Below, piece by piece: positions 12,698 through 17,388 of a stretch of DNA of 17,388 nt (position 1 is the stretch's first letter; every line of letters begins with the position of its first letter). Under the pieces are notes generated by a model. The model was not told the origin of the DNA. It was given only the letters and a program-made list of their open reading frames with translations, and searched no databases. Location of the stretch: NCBI GenBank assembly GCA_022616215.1, contig JAKEFE010000033.1:1-17388 (forward strand). The letters run 5' to 3'. A program made the position numbers and the translations under genes. The stretch comes from Candidatus Parcubacteria bacterium (GTDB lineage: Bacteria; Patescibacteriota; Minisyncoccia; Phycocordibacterales; Phycocordibacteraceae).

Positions 12698-13840
12698 ATG
12701 TCAAACGACACTTCCGCGATTGCGGAAAAAAAGAAAGTTGAGTCAGTGGCGCTCTCTGTTCCCGCCGACCACCCGATGACGGGGTTGGTGGATGCTATCG
12801 CCACGCCGCCCAAAGCGGGTGACGTTATTGAAGGCACCATTATTGCGCTTGTGCGTGGCCGTCTGTATGTGGACCTTCCGCCCTTTGGCACGGGTATCAT
12901 TTACGGACGCGAATACCTCAACGCCGCCGATGTTCTGCGCAAAGCAAACCCCGGGGACACCATCACCGCGAAAGTCGTTGACCCTTCCGGTATTGAAGGC
13001 TACATAGAGCTTTCTCTCAAAGAAGCTCGTCAGGCCGCCATTTGGAGCGAAGCGGAACAAGCCATTGCCGCCGAAACTACCTACATGCTCACGGTTGAAG
13101 AAGCAAACAAAGGCGGGCTCATTCTTTCGTGGCAGGGCATCAAAGGGTTCCTCCCTGCTTCTCAACTTTCAAAAGAGCATTACCCGCGCGTGCCAGAAGG
13201 AGACAAAGATAAAATCCTTGGCGAACTTGAGAAACTGGTGGGCAAGCCCATATCGGTTCGCGTGATTACTGCGGACGCCAAAGAAGGCAAACTTATTTTC
13301 TCTGAACGAAGCGGTGCAGAAGACGAAGAGAAAACATCGCTTATTGATAAGTATCAGGTCGGGGACGTGGTGGAAGGTGAAGTGACCGGCGCCGTTGACT
13401 TTGGTGTCTTCGTCAAGCTTGAGCAGGATCTTGAAGGGCTCGTGCACATCAGCGAGCTTGACTGGGGGTTGGTGGAAGATCCGCGCGCGCTCTTTAAAGT
13501 GGGCGACTCGGTAAAAGTAAAAGTCATTGAAATTAAAGACGGCAAAATCTCGCTCTCCGTCAAAGCACTCAAAGAAAACCCGTGGAAATCTGCGGCCGAC
13601 CGATATAAAAAAGGTATGGAGGTACAGGGCGTGGTCATCAAATACAACAAGCACGGTGCGCTCGTCTCCATTGAAGAGGGCGTTGCCGGTCTCGTCCACA
13701 TCAGCGAGTTTGCGTCTCCACAGGAACTGCGCGAGAAACTTGAGCTTGGTAAAAGTTATCCGTTTACCATCAAAGTATTTGAACCAAAAGACCAGCGTAT
13801 GACGCTTGCGTACGCAGGGTTGGCACAGGCAAAGAAATAA
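12698..13840 (+). CDS. rpsA: 30S ribosomal protein S1, four-domain form
   Basis: RNA-binding protein that helps capture mRNA on the 30S subunit. The 380 residues contain four S1 (OB-fold) repeats: about 38-110 (GDVIEGTIIALVRGRLYVDL), 120-205 (divergent, with GGLILSWQGIKGFLPASQL), 220-297 (GDVVEGEVTGAVDFGVFVKL...EGLVHISELDW) and 306-376 (GMEVQGVVIKYNKHGALVSI...GLVHISEF). Repeats three and four carry the classic GLVHISE motif. E. coli S1 has six repeats; four-repeat forms are common in other phyla. The ATG at 12698 is preferred over an in-frame TTG 36 bases upstream because the extra residues are unlike S1. The long structured leader and two RNA-like units upstream suggest regulated expression. 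A hairpin terminator follows. Confidence 0.95.
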   Translation: MSNDTSAIAEKKKVESVALSVPADHPMTGLVDAIATPPKAGDVIEGTIIALVRGRLYVDLPPFGTGIIYGREYLNAADVLRKANPGDTITAKVVDPSGIEGYIELSLKEARQAAIWSEAEQAIAAETTYMLTVEEANKGGLILSWQGIKGFLPASQLSKEHYPRVPEGDKDKILGELEKLVGKPISVRVITADAKEGKLIFSERSGAEDEEKTSLIDKYQVGDVVEGEVTGAVDFGVFVKLEQDLEGLVHISELDWGLVEDPRALFKVGDSVKVKVIEIKDGKISLSVKALKENPWKSAADRYKKGMEVQGVVIKYNKHGALVSIEEGVAGLVHISEFASPQELREKLELGKSYPFTIKVFEPKDQRMTLAYAGLAQAKK

Positions 13841-13858
13841 CCTTCGCTCGCGGGCAGT

Positions 13859-13932
13859 ACTACTATGAGCGACCTCGTAGGTCGCTCATAGTAGTTTGAG
13901 TCCGTACTCAAGCGAACGAGTTTTCACTTTTT
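13859..13932 (+). terminator. Terminator region after rpsA
   Basis: A 17-bp perfect inverted repeat (13859-13875 with 13879-13895) has a 3-base loop. It is followed by a second stem TTGAGT/ACTCAA (13896-13901 with 13906-13911) and then TTTTCACTTTTTT (13920-13932). The first stem lacks its own T tract; the second plus the T-rich run fits plus-strand termination. The rest of the gap up to the convergent hydrolase gene shows nothing further. Confidence 0.6.
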
Positions 13933-14003
13933 TGGATACGAGGCGACTGTGCACTTCTTATCGCCGAGAGCGGCTTCTTGCAATTTTTCGTACGGCCCGC
14001 ACG

Positions 14004-14768
14004 CTACGTTGTCCGAAAGAACTTCTCAATATGTTTCCAGATGCGCGGCTCCGGCACCATGGAAACGCCCATGTGCTCGTCTCCCGCTAGTTCAACGTAG
14101 CGGGCGCCCACACCCTTGGCAAACTGTTGTGCCGGAGCCGCGTGCACGACGCGGTCGCCTTTCGCATGAATAAGGAGCAGCTTTGTCCCGTCAAGTATGT
14201 CTTTTTCCTTCACCGGATTGTAAAAATCTCCCGCAGAAAGCCGGGGTGCCAAATCATTTCCCGGCCGGTATCCCTGCCCGTAAGCTTTCGGCATGTACTC
14301 GCTCATAAATTCTATGGGCTCAACCGTGTGCTGCTGCTCTCGCCAATCCACCACGCCTGAAACGGACACTGCTTTTTTCACGCGCGGATGCTTTGACGCA
14401 AGGATAGCCGCGGCGCCTCCGAAGGAGGCGCCGATAAGATACACCTCCGGCTCCGCTATCCGATACGCGCCTTCGCTCCATAAGTCCATGAAGCCTTTCG
14501 GGAGCTCATCAATGATGAGCTCCACGTCTTCTGACGGTGGGTGTTCAAGGAACACACCATCGCTCTCCCACGTGCCCCGATAACTGGGGATGATGGTGAA
14601 AAACCCTTTACGCCCTAGAAATGTGACGAGGTCTCGCTTGCCTAAGGGGTAGCCGGGGCATCCTGGAAGCACTATCGCGACCTTGTTGGTCTCGCGTTCG
14701 GCAGGCCGACATTGCGCGACGATGTCGCGGGCAAAACGAGTTCTAAACGTTTCAAATCCCCACTGCAT
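14004..14768 (-). CDS. Alpha/beta hydrolase (dienelactone hydrolase / S9-like)
   Basis: 254 residues with the alpha/beta-hydrolase triad in order: nucleophile elbow GASFGG with Ser115, Asp205 in HAKGDRVVH and His232 in DEHMG. An oxyanion-type stretch, VLPGCPGYPLGKRD, comes early (33-46), and PSYRGTWESDG follows, as in the YhfR/S9 peptidase-like esterase group. It has no signal peptide, so it is cytoplasmic. The substrate is unknown: carboxyl ester, small peptide or aminoacyl ester are possible. The ATG is two bases after the pth stop, so the two are one operon. Co-transcription with peptidyl-tRNA hydrolase may only reflect compaction. Confidence 0.88.
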   Translation of the reverse strand: MQWGFETFRTRFARDIVAQCRPAERETNKVAIVLPGCPGYPLGKRDLVTFLGRKGFFTIIPSYRGTWESDGVFLEHPPSEDVELIIDELPKGFMDLWSEGAYRIAEPEVYLIGASFGGAAAILASKHPRVKKAVSVSGVVDWREQQHTVEPIEFMSEYMPKAYGQGYRPGNDLAPRLSAGDFYNPVKEKDILDGTKLLLIHAKGDRVVHAAPAQQFAKGVGARYVELAGDEHMGVSMVPEPRIWKHIEKFFRTT

Positions 14769-14770
14769 GA

Positions 14771-15367
14771 TTATCGCGTGTTCGCCTTCATGGTGGCCTT
14801 TTCCATACCGTCACGAACATAGAGCGTAACAACCTCGGACGCTTTGGCAAGCGACGTGGTAAGCGCGCGCGCATCCGCTGGCGTAAATTTCCCAACAACA
14901 TACTTTGCCACTTTTTCTTGTCCGTTTGGCTTCTTTGCTTGATTCTTTTTTCCCGCTCCCGAAATGCCAATGCGAAGCCGCGCAAAGTCTTTCGTCTTTA
15001 TGGCGCGCATCACGCTCTCAACTCCCTTATGTCCGCCAGAGTTTCTTCCAAATACCATTTTGAGTGCGCCAAGGGGCATATCGAGCTCATCTTGAATGAC
15101 AAGCATGTTCTTAGCAGCTTTGGCACTTTTTATAAACGTAGCAACTGCTTTCCCTGACTTATTCATATACGTTTCTGGGAGCACCAGAGTCACTTTCTCT
15201 TTGTCTATCTTCCCTTCTGACACAAGCGCATCTGCCTTCTTGTTATATACAAATTCTGGAAAGTCTTCGTCAGAGGCAAGACGCTCCACCACCATTCTCC
15301 CCGCGTTGTGTCGCGTCTTTTCGTATTCCTTTCCCGGGTTCCCAAGACCGACAATAACGAATGCCAT
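14771..15367 (-). CDS. pth: Peptidyl-tRNA hydrolase
   Basis: Cleaves peptidyl-tRNA that drops off ribosomes, recycling tRNA. The 198 residues match the bacterial Pth family: VGLGNPGKEYEKTRHNAG with Asn10 and catalytic His20, LPETYMNKSGKAV, IQDELDMPLG with the Asp that orients the His, and RNSGGHKGVESV. The C-terminal third is basic (GAGKKNQAKKPNGQEK). The frame opens 57 bases further upstream, but the ATG at 15367 places the first conserved strand at the family's usual position and sits 10 bases after a TACAAT box. There is no Shine-Dalgarno sequence. The alpha/beta hydrolase gene follows after two bases. Confidence 0.95.
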   Translation of the reverse strand: MAFVIVGLGNPGKEYEKTRHNAGRMVVERLASDEDFPEFVYNKKADALVSEGKIDKEKVTLVLPETYMNKSGKAVATFIKSAKAAKNMLVIQDELDMPLGALKMVFGRNSGGHKGVESVMRAIKTKDFARLRIGISGAGKKNQAKKPNGQEKVAKYVVGKFTPADARALTTSLAKASEVVTLYVRDGMEKATMKANTR

Positions 15368-15377
15368 GAGTCTGGGC

Positions 15378-15383
15378 ATTGTA
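15378..15383 (-). promoter_or_regulatory. -10 box of the pth operon
   Basis: TACAAT on the minus strand, five of six consensus bases, ends 10 bases before the pth ATG. The same hexamer precedes lepB. A -35 is weak (TTGTGC with a 19-base spacer). The position implies a leader of only a few bases. Confidence 0.5.
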
Positions 15384-15453
15384 GCGCGTAGGCGCGGGTT
15401 CTGCACAATGGCCCACCACAACACAAACGGCTACTTTTTAATTGATGCGTGCG

Positions 15454-15858
15454 TTATTTCCAGTTCAAGAGCCCGTTGGCTATGCAGTACGGCAATACTC
15501 CGTTCTTAATTGAATCAGGTATCTTCACTGTTTCGATGTCTTCTTTGGCTAAGAATCTGTACTCTTCGAGCTCTGGGTCTTCGAAAACAATTGGGCCTTC
15601 AAGTGCCGCGTGGTACATCGACAAACGCACAACAGCATCATCGTGCGCAGCAGGTGCTTCGAAGTCTCCGAGCTTCTTCAGGATTTTTGCATCACACCCC
15701 ATCTCCTCTTTGATTTCTCTCAGCAAGGCCTGCTCCTCTGTTTCTCCTTCTTCAGGGTGACCACCGAGACTGGTCCATATATCTTTTCCCTTTTTTCGCA
15801 CCATAAGGAATCTGTCATTCTCAATCACGACTGCTGCAATCTTATGGATGATGTTCAT
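15454..15858 (-). CDS. NUDIX hydrolase
   Basis: 134 residues. The complete NUDIX box lies at residues 33-55: G-HPEEG-E-TEEQALL-RE-I-K-EE-M-G, which binds Mg2+ and cleaves nucleoside-diphosphate-linked compounds. The preceding MVRKKGKDIWTSLGG and the short N-terminal strand KIAAVVIEN are typical of MutT-like 8-oxo-dGTPase or house-cleaning members; the real substrate cannot be told. The ATG at 15858 matches the family's usual start; the longer open frame upstream lacks relevant sequence. TATAGT and TAGTAT overlap just ahead of it, so the mRNA is probably leaderless. By eye the gene is more AT-rich than pth and lepB and may have been acquired. Confidence 0.9.
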   Translation of the reverse strand: MNIIHKIAAVVIENDRFLMVRKKGKDIWTSLGGHPEEGETEEQALLREIKEEMGCDAKILKKLGDFEAPAAHDDAVVRLSMYHAALEGPIVFEDPELEEYRFLAKEDIETVKIPDSIKNGVLPYCIANGLLNWK

Positions 15859-15909
15859 AGCCACTATACTAGCACTTGCCCTCTGTTTCTTTCGAATTTG
15901 TTTGCGATT

Positions 15910-15945
15910 CGTATAAAAACTAAACCGCCCCTCAAGAAGGGGCGG
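15910..15945 (-). terminator. Intrinsic terminator, minus strand
   Basis: An 8-bp stem (15925-15932 with 15938-15945) and 5-base loop are followed on the minus strand by TTTAGTTTTTAT. It is a textbook terminator, yet no firm gene lies directly upstream on that strand; only the small doubtful frame described separately runs into it. Its presence argues that something is, or was, transcribed leftwards from near lepB. Confidence 0.8.
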
Positions 15946-16153
15946 CCGTAGTTTGTGGTTCGACATGGATGGAAAACCATTCCACCATGGCAGGCGTGCC
16001 CTGTCCGCTCCACTCCCAAATCGATCCCGTAGCAATCAATCTTTCCGTTTGTGTGATGTCTGCAATGTGTTTCAAAACAAAAAGTGTCAATGGTTCACCC
16101 GTGTTCTGTTGTCTATTTGACGCGCGCCAAAACAGGAATACAATACCCCTCAA
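15932..16153 (-). CDS. Small doubtful ORF or gene remnant ending in a terminator
   Basis: Up to 73 residues from a TTG, with no good start codon. The stop lies inside the terminator hairpin. The stretch LKHIADITQTERLIATGSIW and then TPAMVEWFSIHVEPQ reads like protein, with two hydrophobic-charged alternations, but matches no family I know. The first part is read across the lepB promoter on the opposite strand, so a full-length gene is unlikely. It is either the 3' remnant of a decayed gene whose terminator survives or a small RNA locus. The rest of the gap between the NUDIX gene and lepB holds only promoter sequence. Confidence 0.25.
   Translation of the reverse strand: MRGIVFLFWRASNRQQNTGEPLTLFVLKHIADITQTERLIATGSIWEWSGQGTPAMVEWFSIHVEPQTTAAPS
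16117..16144 (+). promoter_or_regulatory. lepB promoter
   Basis: TTGACG (16117-16122), a 16-base spacer and TACAAT (16139-16144), five of six matches in each box. Eight bases separate the -10 from the lepB ATG, so the transcript would start at or one to two bases before the start codon. This is the best-formed promoter with this leaderless geometry. Confidence 0.7.
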
Positions 16154-16692
16154 TGAAAGTACTCAAGGAGATCCTGTGGCTCGTTCTCCTCGCAGTACTC
16201 GTGGTCGTTCCTATCCGCGTGTTTGTTGCACAACCGTTTGTTGTAGAGGGTCTTTCCATGTACCCCACGTTTGGCAACAACGACTATCTCATTGTTGACG
16301 AACTGTCCTATCGTTTTTCGGAGCCCGCGCGCGGCGATGTGGTTATTTTCCGCTATCCGGGCAATCCGAGCGTTTTTTACGTCAAAAGAATTATCGGTCT
16401 TCCGGGGGAAAAGATAGATATTGAGAAAGGCCACGTCTCCATCACGCGCGAAGACGGCTCCATGCTCGTCCTTTCCGAGCCGTACGTCGTTACGGAAGAC
16501 GCAACGTATTCCCTTTCAACGACACTGGGCACTGACCAATACTTTGTGCTCGGCGACAACAGGCCCAAAAGCTCTGATTCGCGCGTGTGGGGAGCGCTTC
16601 CCAAAGACCACATCATCGGCAAAGCGTATCTGCGCGTATTCCCCGTCGCTTCCGCCGCATTTCATCCAGGCGCCGTCGCACTTCCACAATGA
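16153..16692 (+). CDS. lepB: Signal peptidase I
   Basis: Membrane serine protease that removes signal peptides from exported proteins. The 179 residues have one N-terminal membrane helix (about 7-26), then box B with the nucleophile Ser35 in EGLSMYPTF, box C RGDVVIF, box D with the general base Lys78 in YVKRIIGLPGE, and box E LGDNRPKSSDSRVWG. It is the compact single-helix form of Gram-positive-type SPases. The ATG at 16153 sits right behind the promoter; an in-frame start further up would lie upstream of the -35. The next gene overlaps by four bases (ATGA). The signal-peptide-bearing pilin-like proteins in this window are plausible substrates. Confidence 0.96.
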   Translation: MKVLKEILWLVLLAVLVVVPIRVFVAQPFVVEGLSMYPTFGNNDYLIVDELSYRFSEPARGDVVIFRYPGNPSVFYVKRIIGLPGEKIDIEKGHVSITREDGSMLVLSEPYVVTEDATYSLSTTLGTDQYFVLGDNRPKSSDSRVWGALPKDHIIGKAYLRVFPVASAAFHPGAVALPQ

Positions 16693-17388
16693 ATCACGTG
16701 TTTGACGCCGGCGATATCGTGAAGCGTGCGCACGCCGTCGGCACCTACTACGGCTTTGCGCCACTCTCCTCCGTGCTCGGCACCGCAAAAACTAAAGCCT
16801 CGGCGGACTACCCAGAACACCTTTCTGTTGACTCGCTTGACCCCATTGCGCGCGAAGTTGCGGGACTCTTGAAACGGGTTTGCGGCGCAGGACACACTCC
16901 TTCTCCCGCTTCTCCGCTCTTTGTCTGGCACACCAATGCCGCGCACGGCCGTCCGTCGCCAAAATCAATCGTCGTGCAATTTCATGCGCTTGGCACCGAC
17001 CGCCCCATCGCCGACGCAGTGCTTGTCCGCGCCATGTGCGCGCTTGCCGGAGACATCGCAAAAACAGAGCCGAAGCTTCGCATCAATTCCGTGGGGGACA
17101 AAGAGACTCGCGCGCGACTCGCGCGCGAGCTCACTTCTTTTTTCAGAAAACGCGGCACGCTTCTCCCGCCCGAAATCGTTGAGAGGGCGCGCCATGACGT
17201 GTTTTCCGCCGCGCTCATGTTGAAAGACGTAGAGGAGCATGACATGCCTTCGTCAACCGACCACCTCTCTGAAAGCAGCCGCAAGCATTTTGAGTCGCTG
17301 CTTGAATACCTTGAGGCGACGGAAACACCGTACGAACTTGCTCCGGACATTCTTTCTCGCGGCGGAGTGTGGGGCGAAACCTGTTTTG
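16689..17388 (+). CDS. Histidyl-tRNA-synthetase-like class II aaRS-core protein (N-terminal part)
   Basis: 233 codons are visible before the right edge; the frame is open throughout. It resembles the divergent HisRS-like proteins of Patescibacteria. AAHGRPSP and FHALGTDRPIADAVLVRAM stand where the HisRS motif 2 region would be. LRINSVGDKETRARLARELTSFF matches the HisRS block 'lNSlGd.e.R....reL..y'. LSESSRKHFESLLEYLE...YEL matches the insertion that follows. The usual N-terminal GTRD...RYDLTVPLAR segment is missing, so it may not aminoacylate tRNA-His in the normal way. It could be a paralog such as a HisZ-like regulator. Translation is coupled to lepB by ATGA. Base composition is GC-rich, like lepB and gyrA. 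Confidence 0.65.
   Translation, partial: MNHVFDAGDIVKRAHAVGTYYGFAPLSSVLGTAKTKASADYPEHLSVDSLDPIAREVAGLLKRVCGAGHTPSPASPLFVWHTNAAHGRPSPKSIVVQFHALGTDRPIADAVLVRAMCALAGDIAKTEPKLRINSVGDKETRARLARELTSFFRKRGTLLPPEIVERARHDVFSAALMLKDVEEHDMPSSTDHLSESSRKHFESLLEYLEATETPYELAPDILSRGGVWGETCF

Noticed and set aside
1..17388. CRISPR array, prophage, replication origin or complete insertion sequence
   Set aside because: No regularly spaced direct repeats, phage structural genes, dnaA-box clusters or transposases with terminal inverted repeats were found.

Overview
The window looks like a chromosomal segment of an ultra-small bacterium of the Candidate Phyla Radiation (Patescibacteria), most likely the Parcubacteria branch. 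The signs are a short IF-2 with no N-terminal extension, a four-domain ribosomal protein S1, a tandem family of small two-helix 'T4SS pilin'-type membrane proteins, the order MBL-fold protein / one-helix protein / gyrA, and a divergent histidyl-tRNA-synthetase-like gene. Genes are tightly packed, with ATGA overlaps and gaps of 1-9 bases. TGA acts as a normal stop. Shine-Dalgarno sequences are almost absent, and several start codons sit 7-10 bases behind a -10 box, as expected for leaderless mRNAs. The taxonomic call is an inference from gene content.

Layout. 1-497 (-): 5' part of a cysteine desulfurase, divergent from infB-rbfA (557-2369, +). 2387-3602: paired hairpins, then tRNA-Cys and tRNA-Leu(TAA), an HTH/LAGLIDADG-like gene that looks acquired and runs into tRNA-Lys(CTT), then tRNA-Leu(TAG). 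3673-7803 (-): a secretion/surface island. A membrane-anchored family 1 solute-binding protein is followed by seven paralogous pilin-like membrane proteins; two of these carry cysteine-rich surface modules. 7943-8494 (-): a SAM methyltransferase. 8560-12017 (-): MBL-fold protein, one-helix protein and gyrase subunit A in one operon.

12018-12697 is the largest stretch without a recognised gene (680 bases). It is full of strong hairpins and reads as two successive plus-strand transcription units, each ending in an intrinsic terminator, ahead of rpsA. I could not assign either to tmRNA, RNase P RNA, SRP RNA or 6S RNA. They are the best candidates here for undescribed elements.

12698-13840 (+): rpsA. 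14004-15367 (-): peptidyl-tRNA hydrolase and an alpha/beta hydrolase. 15454-15858 (-): a NUDIX hydrolase. 15859-16152: a minus-strand terminator, a doubtful small ORF and the lepB promoter. 16153-17388 (+): signal peptidase I overlapping a class II aminoacyl-tRNA-synthetase-like gene that leaves the window.

Together the window mixes translation housekeeping (infB, rbfA, rpsA, pth, four tRNAs), DNA topology (gyrA), protein export (lepB, with signal-peptide-bearing pilin-like proteins as possible clients) and one lineage-specific envelope system.
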